In this document: piece after piece, positions 23,123-34,132 of the stretch
How positions within the stretch are numbered: the stretch's first letter is position 1
Layout: each line of letters starts with the position of its first letter
DNA from: Basidiobolus meristosporus CBS 931.73
Lineage: Eukaryota > Basidiobolomycota > Basidiobolomycetes > Basidiobolales > Basidiobolaceae
Reading direction: 5' to 3'
Assembly (NCBI GenBank): GCA_002104905.1
Contig: MCFE01000120.1
Location: 97,999 to 161,998 of the forward strand
Length of the DNA: 64,000 nucleotides
Notes under the pieces: model-generated
The model's database searches: none
What the model saw: the letters and a program-made list of their open reading frames with translations, nothing else
Told to the model about the DNA's origin: nothing
Translations under genes and position numbers: made by a program

Positions 23123-24984
23123 TTTTTAACATATACAGCAGTGGCAACTGATTTCGCCCAAAAATCATAGGATGATTATTGATCATGGATCATAGATCTT
23201 GCCATATCATTTATTGATCTGTTAGCTTGTTCTGCTACTTCATTTTGCTGTGGGGAGTATAGTACAGTAGTCTCTTGCTTTATCCCATGAATTTTGCAGA
23301 AGTGGATGAAGAGTTTTGAGGTATATTCTCCACCATTGTCAGTGTGTATTTTCTTGATTTTTCACCAGTTTCTCTCTCCATCATAGCTTTAAACTCCCTG
23401 AACTTAGACAGAGCGTCTTCCATTCTCTCCATGAAGTAGACCCATGTGTATCTTGTATAATCATCAATAAAAGTGATTAAATACTTCATCCCACCTAAGG
23501 ATAAATCTTGCATAGGTCCACACAGATCTGAGTAAATTAAATCTAATTTTTTCTTAGTTTTGATTAACCCAGAGCTCTTGAGTGGTTGTCTGGCTTGTTT
23601 CCCATATATGCAGGCTTCACAGTGCTCCAATTTAGCTGGGGGATCAATTTTCACTCCAGAAATTAGCTGATCTTTGATCATTTTGCACAAATAATCAAAA
23701 TTGATGTGCCCAAATCTCCTGTGCCAAAGCATTGGTGTTTCTTCATTTAAGTTACTTATATTGGCTTCCAAATATGATGGAATATAAGTCAACTTGTATA
23801 GGTTCTGGTCTCTGATACCCAAAGCAATATGAGCACCATTTTGATCAGTGATCCTGCATCCAGAATTGTCAAAACTGAAACTGAGTCCTTCTGCTGTGGC
23901 CTTGCTTACAGAAAGTAGGTTCTTGGCTATTTCTGATACATAGAGTACTTCTTTAAAGGTCAGTGTATGGCTTCCTTCACTGCTTCTAAGGTTTACTTGG
24001 ATAGTTCCTTCTCCCACTGCATTATGTGTTCTATTGTCACCCATGAAAACCATCTTAATTGGAATTTCTTGATATAGGGTAAAAAGTTCTTTTTGGTGTG
24101 TAAAGTGTTGAGAAGCTCCAGAGTCAATATACCACGTCTGAGAATCCTTGTTTGTGGTCATATTTAGTGCAGATATGAATAGTCTATCTCCAATTGTTGC
24201 AGCATTTCCATATTCAGGCTTCTTTTGCTGATTATCTTTCTTTTTGAGAAACCGGTCTGATGTGTGTCCTTTCCTTTTGCAGTAGCTGCAAAACAGGTTG
24301 CTGTTGCCTTTGTAGGGTCTTGGGTACCTCCTTTGTTGGTTATCATTGCTTATTAAAGCATTTTCTTCTTCCTTCTTATTAGCGCTTGATTTTCTTAATT
24401 CTTCATCCAGGAGCCTTTCATAAATGTAATTTAAGGTCAAATCTTCAGTTCTGGACTCTAGGGTTGATACAAGGCCCTGAAGCCTGTCTTTCAGGCTATT
24501 CAGGATGGTAACTATCACATCCTCATCAGTAGTTGGTAGGCCCACAGATTCCATCTCATCTACCAGCAGGGTAATTCTGTTTATTAGATTTTTCATTTCT
24601 TCTCCTGGCAGCATCTTTGTAGTAAAGGATTTTTGTCTCAGATACACTTTCTTGGCAGCTGAAAATGACTGGTAGGTGTCTTCTAATGCTTTTCAGGCAT
24701 TCTTTGCTGTTTTTGCTCTTGAGCATTGAATTAGCAATTTGTCCTTGACATTAAGGCAAATGCAGTTGAAGGCACTTTGTTCTTTCTTCTGGTACTTTAA
24801 GGCTCCCTCTCCCACGTTTTTAGGAGGGCATTCTTCTCCCATGACAATATCCCAAAGGCCGCTTTCTTGTAGCAGCATCTTCATCTTCACCTTCCACACT
24901 TGGTAGTTAGATCCATCCAACTTTTCAGCAGAGGGAAAAATTCCAGTAATAGCAGTAGTAGACATTGTAGAGAGTGATAGTTTA

Positions 24985-24996
24985 GGGCTCATAACC
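24985..24996 (-). other. Copia B primer-binding site
   Basis: The element strand reads GGTTATGAGCCC, immediately inside the 5' LTR and identical to copia A. The ATG within it is in frame with gag. Confidence 0.75.
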
Positions 24997-25345
24997 TGTT
25001 GTAAGAGTCTTGGAGATATTGGAAGTGATTGGGAGGACAAGTAGATTATGTGGTTTTCACTTAATCATTTATTGATTGTAAAAGTAGTATTTATACTTTT
25101 ACCAAGTCATGGCATAACAAACACATAGAATAGGTTAAGGAAGGTCCCAAGAACATGTGTGCAAAGTTTGGGGCTGTTTGGACAACTTTGAGAATTTTCA
25201 TGTTCTGGGTACCTGGTATTTTGGTGAAAATATTCTAAGTAAATCCCAACAAGGAATTTGGTCAGTATTCTCTAGGATCTGAGGGTAATGATCTAAGTGA
25301 CTAAGTTAGGTGAATATTTAGGTGGAATTACAAATTTTCACAACA
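24997..25345 (-). repeat. Copia B 5' LTR
   Basis: A 349-bp LTR from TGTTGTAAGAGTC to TTTTCACAACA, followed by the GATAG target duplication. Confidence 0.9.
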
Positions 25346-25543
25346 GATAGAATTGTGTCAATATTAGAAAATGAGCACATATATATTGGTCAGTATCAGG
25401 AGGCCATTGATTTTTTGATTCCAACTATCTAGTACCTGATTTTCCCTAACCCAAATGTAACTAATCCCAGTTATGGTTTATTTTGCCCATCTCAAAATCT
25501 ATTTTTAGCTGTTACACCTGATCTACTTTCATGTGGTCATTAC

Positions 25544-25893
25544 TGTTGTAAAAAATTTGTAATTCCACCTAAATATTCACCTAACTTAGTCACTTAGATC
25601 ATTACCTTCAAATCCTAGAGAATACTGACCAGATTCCTTGTCGGGATTTACTTAGAATATTTTCACCAAAATACCAGGTACCCAGAACATGAAAATTCTC
25701 AAAGTTGTCCAAACAGCCCCAAACTTTGCACACATGTTCTTGGGACCTTCCTTAACCTATTCTATGTGTTTGTTATGCCATGACTTGGTAAAAGTATAAA
25801 TACTACTTTTACAATCAATAAATCATTAAGTGAAAACCACATAATCTACTTGTTCTCCCAATCACTTCCAATATCTCCAAGACTCTTACAACA
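25544..25893 (+). repeat. Solo copia LTR with ATTAC target duplication
   Basis: A 350-bp plus-orientation LTR from TGTTGTAAAAAATTTG to CTCTTACAACA. It is flanked by ATTAC at 25539-25543 and 25894-25898. The stretch 25346-25538 before it holds nothing recognised. Confidence 0.92.
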
Positions 25894-26439
25894 ATTACAT
25901 CTTCAACTAATCTGCCAAGTCTTTCCAAGTAATAGATCTATCCAACCATTAAGCAGTTGCCAAGACTGATCCAGTCTCTTAGTGCTTACTAATTCAACTT
26001 GATCAGAAAAGTACAAACAAAGCTTGCTGAGCATTTTGGTTTAGTGTGTGTCTTAACAAAATTAAGTTTGTGTCTCAGCAAAAATAAGAACTCAACAATT
26101 CTGCTCTAGTTTCTGCCTAAGCCTAGCATATCTAGCACTCTCAAAAACACCAAGCCTAGCCTATGTAGCAAGCCAACTCTGTTATCTATATAGCCAAGAC
26201 TAGCTATGTCTAAGACCAATATCAGACCAGAATCTCTCCGCTAGTATCTTCACCACTCTCTGACAATTCAAAGTTTCTGTACTTAACTGTCCCTTTGGTT
26301 CAGTTAAACTATTAATGAGTTCTATTGTGCTTTTCTCTTGGATACAACAGTCACTTTGATCATTGTCTACAGATTTTAGAGAATTCTGGCCAAATTCCTT
26401 CTTGACATTTATGTAGTAACTTCTCATGTTCTGGGCACC

Positions 26440-26895
26440 TAATGTTTTGGGTGAAAATATTCTATTTGTCCAAACAGCACCAAACTCTGTGCATATGTTC
26501 ATGGGATCTTCCTAAGCATATCCTACTTGTTTGTTTTGCCAAGATTATGTATATGCATAAGCACTACCTTTACATTCAATAAATCATTTAGTGAGAACCA
26601 CACAATCCACTTGTTCTCTCAATCACTGCCAATATCTCCAAAACTCTTACCAAATATTTGTCACCTCCTGGGAGCTATATTGGTGAAATACCATAAGTTG
26701 TCCAAAGAACCCCAACCTTTGCACCCACACTGTCAGGATTGTCCAAAATATCCTCTACAGGTTTGCTTAGCCAAGACCATGTAACAGTATAAATACTACT
26801 TTTACACTCAGTAAATCATCAAGTGAAAACTCTATAATCAACTTTTACTCCCAATCACTTAAAATATCCACAAAATTCCTGCAATAATTCCAAGC
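26440..26895 (+). repeat. Two decayed copia LTR fragments
   Basis: Two successive diverged pieces (about 26440-26655 and 26660-26895) retain LTR landmarks in order: a GTCCAAACAGC-like box, a TATAAATACTACTTTTACA-like box, AATAAATCAT, and the CCAATCACTT end. Flanks and termini are no longer definable. The sequence at 25899-26439 holds no recognised feature. Confidence 0.6.
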
Positions 26896-27709
26896 TTCAA
26901 CGTGACCCAATGGCGGAGGAACTAGTTAAGATCTCATGAAGTCAATGGAAGGGTTGGTTAGCAATGGGGAATGGTCAAGTTGAGTTGTCAATCTAAATGA
27001 TCTCAACATCATCAAGCTCCACTGAAGCCAGAGCACTGTATCCATCAGCAAAAAGCCGATCATAAGCAGCCATTATAAGCTTGTAACATTTTCCAATGCC
27101 CACATCATATTTCTACACTTTTCCGCAGTACTTGTGACATGCAACCTGCTTCTGGTATACACAAACAGTAGTTTCCAGCATCGTAAAGGCCAACGATGCA
27201 AGAATATAAGGCATCAACTCTCATCCAGACCAGATACCAGCATAGTAGGAAATGGTTGAGACTGCTACCAAAAACCATCAAGCCACCCGATCGGATCTGG
27301 TCCACGAACCCATCGGGCTATCAGCGAAACCTATGGGGCGCATGATTCATTGACCGCTACTGGCTTTCCCCGATGCAACGATTTCTTTAGGGAGGAATCT
27401 AATAGCCTGCATCTCATCCTTCAGCCCGGATGCACCACGCTTACAATCAATTGGAGGTGGTATCCAATGGGGGGGATCCAGTTGTAGAAATGGTTTATTA
27501 AATAATGTGCGATCCCTAGTTAGGGAGAAGTCAATATCAGATGGACATACGGTAATGAGTTGCATTATATAATTCCCGAGCGAGGGAGGACAAGATCCCT
27601 ACCGGATGGATAGAGTTCACATCTCAAACCACTCGGGAAGTCTAGTGGGACATGTTAGATATCCGCGATGACGTCGAGACATTGATTCGGGCCACAGCGA
27701 CCTGAAGAT
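26896..27709. other. Boundary between transposon-rich and gene-rich DNA
   Basis: No gene or repeat is supported. Base composition shifts here from AT-rich transposon sequence to the more GC-rich gene block. Confidence 0.4.
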
Positions 27710-30700
27710 CTATTTCTCTTTCAGTTCCGTGTCCAGAATCACCACTGGCTGCGGCTCTCCCTCGAACGAAAGAAGTGGCTTATCCATGTGGGAAGGTACG
27801 GCGTTAGTGTATTGGGGGGTGGTTGAAGTGGGCTTGACATCGACCAGCGGATGCCCGTTGCCTCCCTTGTTGAACGAGATTAATGGTTTGATTTTTTGCG
27901 AGCGCAGATTCTTCGACAGGGCCTCCTCGGGCTTTAGATCCAGTTGGAGTAGAGGCTGACCAGGATTGCGGCGGGAGACGGTGGTTCGAGAGCGTGACAA
28001 GCCAGTCCGGTGCTGCTTGGGTGTATCATCCAGCAACGGCTTGGCCGAGGAATTATGGGGGGCGTTGCGCGTGGGACTATGAGGCATTTCGTCCAGGAGG
28101 GATCCTGAGTTGTATCTGCGAATGTCGGCCTCGGTGGTGTGGTTGATTTTAAGGCTGCGCGATCTGCTCAGACCTGAGCCACTGCGATGTAGCTGGGCCC
28201 CGGCGTACGATTCGCCGGAGCTGGATTTGTTAAAGTCGCTGTGGAGCAGGCTTCCTTCTCTGAAGGAGCTCCCCAGGCTCTCCTCTCGCTCCATCCCAGT
28301 ATACTTGTTGGAGTTCTTCCTTGACAAGCGTGGTCTGGAGACCTCGTCCAGCAATGGGCCTGCCTGTCTACCAGAAGCTTTCTGGGGTGTGCGGGATCTC
28401 CCAGCATCCTCGTGGAGCAGGCTGCCGGATTTGTAAACCGCGGATCCCTCCGGGTCAAGGTCAAGCGTTTTGTTTGCTCGCGCCGAGCGTTTACCATCGG
28501 CATGCAACAGCGTGCCAGATCTGAAAAGTCGGCCGGTCTCCTCTCTCTCCTCCGGCACCCTTGATGGCTTGGTAGACTTCGATGTGCTGCGGTGAAGTAG
28601 CGTCCCGGATTTGAACTTGGGATTGTTGTCCGAATCGAAATCCAACGCTCTTCCTTGGGATTTACTGGATTTGCCATCACGGTGCAGCAAGGTTCCCTCC
28701 CGAAAGACCGGGTTGAATTTCTCAGCTATTTCCGGAGGCTTGAATTGCGGCTTGATGTCTAAGCTGAGGAGCGTTCCCTCCTTGAACTTCACAGGCTCCG
28801 GCTTCTTTTCCTCCTCCTCCTTCGTCTCCTCGGTGGGCTGCGGGTTGAAGAACAGGAGGGACCCCGGAGTGAATGTATTGTCGCAGGGATTCCCGTTGGC
28901 CGAGGATGTTTCGGAGTCGGAGTCATTGGACCGGCTCTTCGAGTCAGCACCCACATCTGGAGATTTGCGAATGGATTTATTTCTCCCCAGACCGCCCTGT
29001 TTAAAGGGAGAAAGAGCCTGTTAGAATCACTGGCTTAGCGTGTAAACGACCCAGGATGGCATACCTCCTTCACGCGCAAGGATTTGGATCTTCCGAGGCT
29101 CCTATCATCTTCTTCGTCGTCTCTGGCAAAGAGCTCTGGGTTGGTCTCATAGATGTGGCGATTCTATCCCGAGTCAGCATTAGCCTCCATCCTCCAACCT
29201 TGGGAAGAGCTGGAACTTACCTTGGCTTGGCGAAGCCCCAGGACCCACTCCTTCAGAGCATCCCCGCTTTCCACGCAAATGAAGTGCACGAAATCCTCGG
29301 CATTCTCGAACAGGTGGACAGAGTCGGACGATTTGAGGGAAAAAATGAATTCGGTGGGGGCTTTCTTCCGGCTTTTGGTCAGGGTGTAGATATCGAAGTT
29401 GCTGAGCGCGCAGAGAAATTGCTCGTTGGTGCCCTACGATTCTGATTGTTAGTCCACGCACAACCCGGAGCTCGGAGACCACGTGCTCACCTTGATGTCC
29501 TTCGAGAAATAGATTGCCCCTTCTTTGAGCACAAAGTGCTTCTTTTGCCACTTGTGCTTCTTCATCTCCAGATACATCCAGCCAGAAAGGGTGGGATAGT
29601 GTTCGACCAGGCCCTAGAGAGAGAAATTAACCACCCGTGCTGCATGCGTGGCTTGCAAAGGAATCTTACATCCACCGTCAACGTTGATCGGAGCGTGTAT
29701 CGCCGCAGCACCAATGCGTTGCTGCTGTTGGCTTCCCATGATTCTATCGTATCAGAGATAACATCCCAATCCCTGAGGGGTCGCTCTATAGAAATGGTCA
29801 ATAAACCTTGGCTGAGAGGAGATGCCGCAAGCGGATGTTACCGATGCCGTAGTCGTTCGCCAGCTCAAACAGCGTCCACTGATCACTGCCATCAATATGG
29901 CTTTTCTCCTGCATGTCGGCGATTAAGGTTTCGGCGGTAGTCAAGGAGGTCATATGGACTATCTCGAAATGGTCGGCATCGTCGATGTAAATCCTAACAG
30001 CAAACTGGAACACAAAGCATTACTACAGGCGAGCACCATCCCAACCCAGGAGTTTGGCTCACCTTCTTGATATTCATTTCTTGGAGCTTTTGGGACGCGA
30101 TCTTGGCCTTCTCCTCATTCTGCTCTTGGCTGTCGCTTTGCGTGTCGGTCTCGTGTGGGCCCTCGGCCTTACCTGAGGAGGATTTGTGGGAGCGCTCCCC
30201 ATCCTGTTTTGCCGATTGGGAGCTGGAGGCGGGAGGATTGATGACTGAAAGTCTGGAACGGGCTCGTTTTGTGTTTCCGTGGAGGAAACGGTCCAGGTTT
30301 CGAATCAGGTCGTCAAGGTCCCCGTAATCGTCCACAGTGACATTCTCGATCTTCACTGAGGATTTGTTTTTGGTGAATCTGCTGTGCTGTGTGTTGACCT
30401 CTTCTTCATCCGAAGAAGGCTCGTGGATGGTCTCCTGGTCGTCATCGAGTTTAGCTTAGATAAGATTCGGGTTACTATTTGCTCCACGGTGAAGAGATAG
30501 CACAAAGGCAACTAACCCATTGACCTCTTGAAAACCATTTGCTGTGATTTGGCTGGTAATTGCCGGCTGTGAGGGTGGCCAGTCCCATTCACCCTTCCTC
30601 TGGAAGGGGAGTATTTCCCCTCGCGATCTGAGGGCTGTCGGCGGGAATTTGAGCGAGAAACCCCATTAGAAGTGTGGGATCGGTGAGGCTTCCTCGACGG

Positions 30701-31029
30701 GCTATCTAGTTCATTCAAGGGTTTTCCATCGGTGGAGATACTGTGGTCGACATAGATCTTGTCAAACTCCTTCTCCATTTCAGAAAGAAACGAGCCAGCC
30801 ACATTGTGTTTGGCTGGATTGTCTAAATGTCGGGAGGGTTTGTCCTATGTCCAAGAACGAGTCAGATATCCACCAAAGAGACGGAGAGACAAAACGATGA
30901 GTATCCTGGCTGGTGCGAGAGCGAGTGGACAGCACGAACACCGAGAAAAGGAAAATCACCTACCGAATAGCTGTTGACAGTTAACTGTAACTCGTCGAGA
31001 ATCTTGTCCAATTCTTTCGAGTTATTCAT
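27710..31029 (-). CDS. RA-PH adaptor protein with C-terminal LL-motif repeats (9 exons)
   Basis: Probable Ras/Rap-effector adaptor. Model exons are 31029-30964, 30844-30517, 30454-30063, 30004-29842, 29785-29670, 29613-29491, 29433-29221, 29163-29065 and 28996-27710. All junctions are GT-AG, and the phases close to one frame of 928 residues. The N-terminus is short and charged. A Ras-association domain lies at about residues 263-355 (FAVRIYIDDADHFEIVHM, TLFELANDYGI). It is followed at once by a PH domain at about 356-467 (LSGWMYLEMKKHKWQKKHF, ALKEWVLGLRQA). Tandem RA-PH is the hallmark of the MIG-10/RIAM/lamellipodin and Grb7 families. The C-terminal 400 residues look disordered and repeat a motif of the form F-K/R-E/S-G-T/S-LLH-x-D about a dozen times. 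The RA-PH call is confident; the partner GTPase is unknown. Confidence 0.88.
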
Positions 31030-32602
31030 CGCTGGTGTGCAAGTACTCTCACTGAATAGTAGAAGCAACTATGGTGAAAGGCTTGGTATTATATCACTAG
31101 GGGCCCTCTTTTCAGGGATTTTTGATTCTTATGTAGGATACAAAGGAGGCAAATAGAGGGAATCCAAACGGGCCATAACTCAGCAACCAATCGCAATCCC
31201 AAAGTAATATTTGTTAATCATGCGTGGAGATTATTTGAAATCGATTTGAAATGGATCATTAAGTGAACAATGGAATTCTGTGGCACGACCATTGGCCGAT
31301 TCACGAATGGGACGCGCTTGCAAATAATGGCTTGTTCAGGGAAAATGTCTGAGCAGACACCCACCGAAGGAACGACAGGGATGAGCTGCATAAGATAAGT
31401 AGTCCAATCCATGGATCGAACGAAGTACGGTGGGCGTGGAACCGTCGAATATCGCAAATGGAGAATTTCCTGGCGTTGGCCCTGCACTCTACGGTCCCTG
31501 GGCGACGCAGAACCGTTTCCCGAAGGAATGCGTCAGAGCTGAGGAGATGTTCCCTAGAAGTGGTCAATGGTGCCACCGACGTCACGGCATCTGTAGTGTT
31601 GTCATTTAATTATCTTGGTGGCAATCAAGATGAATAATAGAGTTTGTACCACAGTGTGGAAATGAAAGGAATTTCTGCACATTCCCTACGCATTCTTCCC
31701 TCACTGCAGGTCCGACAGACATAATCTAGCAATGAACCCTTTTTGGGGTTCATTGGCATGCCGACACAATATTCCTTTCTACAACTGCGAAACAGGATTG
31801 CTCCTAGCATCACAAGGTTGACCTACTGTGGTACAACAAGAATGTCAAGTGGATTAGTGTGTCTGATGACTTGGATTTTCATGGCTACACATCAGCTGCC
31901 TGCTAAACAGGCTGATTCTCCTCGCCCAACCATCCTCCAATGCCATTACGGGATACTGTAAATAGGAATGCAATGCTCGGTTGGTGGCAAATGTGGCATA
32001 GAACTACCATATTCGTCACTATCGCCCTCGCCCAAATCCGCCAACTTCGTCAATTGGGTTGGAAGATTAATCACCGGAGTTGTTAGCCACGCTAGTTGCA
32101 GGAATAGTTGTTCAGTAATGGTTGGTCAAAATTTGCTCCACCCTGGGGATTGATTGGTGTACAAGTAGTTTGCAGATATGCATGGGTTAACCGCCTCAGA
32201 TTATCCTTACCATAGCCGCCTCCATCTTCATCAGCCCTGTCCTCCTCATTACTGCCTTCTTCGAGCTCCCCTAACCCTGGGACAAGAGGCAGACGAAGTT
32301 ACTAATCCGTACGAATGATCATCACGATTTCATCTAGTCCTTATTTGTCCCTTTCCTGTGCCACTGGTTCGAGCTGAGGCTCACATGCTCGAAATTCCTC
32401 AAGATTTGATAGATATTGATCAGGTTTATTTGGTGCTGATGGAGTGGGGTATAGCATGGAAGCATGTGTATTCATGTCATTAGGAGCGAATTTTCTGAGT
32501 TAACACCAGCGGGTTGGTATTTCCCATGAGAGGATGTACATTGGAGGTGATGCTGGTTAACATTGGGCAACAGCACTACGTCTGCTCAGCGATGATCTAT
32601 AT
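31030..32602. other. Intergenic, nothing recognised
   Basis: Only short overlapping frames without family resemblance are present. The region holds the upstream side of the RA-PH gene and the downstream side of the FAH-family gene. Confidence 0.4.
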
Positions 32603-33487
32603 TTATAACTTGGCACGAATAAGCCCAGTGGGGGCGGTTTCAACCTTAACTGGATTAGATATGCGGCCAATCTTTTCAACCTCCACCTCACAGACATCTC
32701 CCTCCTTCAACCACACGGCGGGCTTGCGGGTGCCGCCGACGCCTTGTGGTGTACCGGTAAGGATCACATCTCCGGGCTGAAGGGTGGTGCCCTGCGATAA
32801 GAAGCTAACCAGCTGGGCGACAGGGAATATCATGTCCGAGGTTGAGCTGTCTTGCATGACCTCGCCATTCAAGCGGGTGGTGAGTCTCAAGGCCTGGGGA
32901 TTGGGAATCAAGGATTTGTTGACAATGCAGGGACCCAGAGGGGAGTATGTATCGAATCCCTTGGAGAAGCACCATTGTCCAGAACCAAAGGCCGGGCTTT
33001 GCCACTTGCGGGAGCTAACGTCATTGCAAACAGTGTATCCAAGGACGTAGTCCAAGGCATTTTGAGGCGACACATCGCGGCATGCCTTGCCAATGACGAC
33101 GGCAAGCTCAACCTCATAATCGGCTTCCTCGTTACTAGCTATATGAGGGACAACAATGGGCTCGCCTGGATGTTGGAGAGTGCTGGAGGGTTTGAGGAAA
33201 ACGATGGGATGTTTGGGGATAGGGCTGTTGAATTCTTTGGCATGGGCCTTATAGTTAAGACCAATTCCACGGAAAACTGGGACCTCCTCCAAAGGAGCCA
33301 GCAACTTCTTAACAGTGAGCTCACGGTCAGTCACTCGAGCTGTTCCGTCGAATAGGTTGCCGTTGATCACCTTGGCTTTCAAGTTCTCTACAGTTTTTGG
33401 CCATTGCTCGCTAGCAAGGATTGGCTCTCCGTTGTAAATTTTACCGTCCTCACGAGCGACAAAACGAATAACACGATTCCAAGACAT
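32603..33487 (-). CDS. Fumarylacetoacetate hydrolase family protein (FAHD1-like)
   Basis: Single-exon gene of 294 residues, the usual length of the short FAH-family enzymes. The family core is clear. FRGIGLNYKAHAKEF precedes the active site. EADYEVELAVVIGKACRDV supplies the metal-binding glutamates and VCNDVSSRKWQ the aspartate. PLGPCIV, LVSFLSQGTTLQPGDVIL and TGTPQGVG form the C-terminal fold. Members hydrolyse C-C bonds in acylpyruvates or act on oxaloacetate using Mg or Mn; the mitochondrial FAHD1 is the best-known animal homologue. No obvious targeting peptide is seen. Exact substrate cannot be deduced. The ATG at MSWNRVIRF is the first in frame and matches family starts. Confidence 0.93.
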   Translation of the reverse strand: MSWNRVIRFVAREDGKIYNGEPILASEQWPKTVENLKAKVINGNLFDGTARVTDRELTVKKLLAPLEEVPVFRGIGLNYKAHAKEFNSPIPKHPIVFLKPSSTLQHPGEPIVVPHIASNEEADYEVELAVVIGKACRDVSPQNALDYVLGYTVCNDVSSRKWQSPAFGSGQWCFSKGFDTYSPLGPCIVNKSLIPNPQALRLTTRLNGEVMQDSSTSDMIFPVAQLVSFLSQGTTLQPGDVILTGTPQGVGGTRKPAVWLKEGDVCEVEVEKIGRISNPVKVETAPTGLIRAKL

Positions 33488-33824
33488 GTAAGTGGTTGAG
33501 TGAAAGGATTGTCTACTGTTTTCAAGCGCTGTATCTCTACACCTGGCTAGTGGTTGGTAACAAACAATGCTGAGGCGCTAGCGAATTTATATTTGAAAAT
33601 TTGCTCCTAAAACTGTTAATCAGTGCTGTAGGTGTCATCCTATCACCACTAATACTGAGCCATAGCTGGTGATTGGAAAATCCTCGAGGATTACTCCTGA
33701 GGATTCCGATTATTTCCTCGAATCTCTGCTTATTTGACTCATCTTGACCATCTTGGGAATTGTTGGTTGAAATTCCAGCAATATGGGAAAGTCTGATTAG
33801 ATTGGATGAAGAGTGAGCGCTCAG
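33488..33824. other. Short intergenic gap, nothing recognised
   Basis: Contains the 5' flank of the FAH-family gene. No ORF or RNA gene is supported. Confidence 0.4.
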
Positions 33825-34132
33825 CTAACTACTGGATGTATTACGAAATGGGCTTCTGATAAGCCACGAGAGAATCCTCAAAACTTGTTCACACTGTGGC
33901 AGCAACCAGGGATCGGGGGAATTCGGATGGCTTGGATGTGGGTAACAAGATGAGAATAGGAATCGGGACTCGTTTGCACATACCGCATGCTGGCCTGATA
34001 ATTGCGAGATGTTATGTTGATAGCACTGGATAAATGTGCGCGCATCTGTGTACAAATGCCCTCCAAAAAGATCGTGTCTAGGGCCTGAGATCCTATCCAC
34101 GATGCGCTAACTTGGCGCTTGGATGCTGCCAT
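33825..34132 (-). CDS. Hypothetical small protein, two exons
   Basis: A possible gene with exon 1 at 34132-33984 and exon 2 at 33930-33825. They are joined over a 53-bp intron with a GTATGT donor and an AAG acceptor. Joining keeps the frame open to a TAG, giving 84 residues that begin MAASKRQVSASWIGSQALD and end LIRSPFRNTSSS. Without splicing each frame also stays open for some distance, so evidence for the intron is limited to the splice signals and the helical-looking product. The family is not recognised. Confidence 0.35.

Larger units (their letters stand above)
20670..24996 (-). pseudogene. Copia B gag-pol, interrupted
   Basis: The best-preserved copia polyprotein of the window. Gag starts at MSPK or, more likely, at the conserved second ATG (MSTTAITG). 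A TGA replaces the Trp codon near 24690. The zinc knuckle reads CSYCKRKGHTSDRF with the last cysteine lost. The protease keeps WYIDSGAS. The integrase HHCC region (LWHRRFGHINFDYL, HCEACIYGKQ) and core are present up to the nested solo LTR at 22773-23122. The RT keeps YVDDLII near 21640. RNase H has GYSDADWGRN, STTEAEYM and DNQGCIQL. Stops at 21828-21830 and 21450-21452 break the RT region at the same codons as in copia A. Confidence 0.9.
20311..25345 (-). mobile_element. Ty1/copia retrotransposon B
   Basis: LTRs at 20311-20658 and 24997-25345 bound gag to RNase H on the minus strand. The element is flanked by a perfect 5-bp target duplication GATAG (20306-20310 and 25346-25350), so both ends are intact. 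A solo LTR of its own family (22773-23122) is nested in the integrase region. It is closely related to copia A, and shares two premature stops with it. Confidence 0.95.

Noticed and set aside
28168-28680. 170-codon minus frame overlapping the RA-PH gene, and long plus-strand frames at 28110-29024
   Set aside because: They are shadows in other frames of the last RA-PH exon, whose motif repeats and splice phases are coherent.
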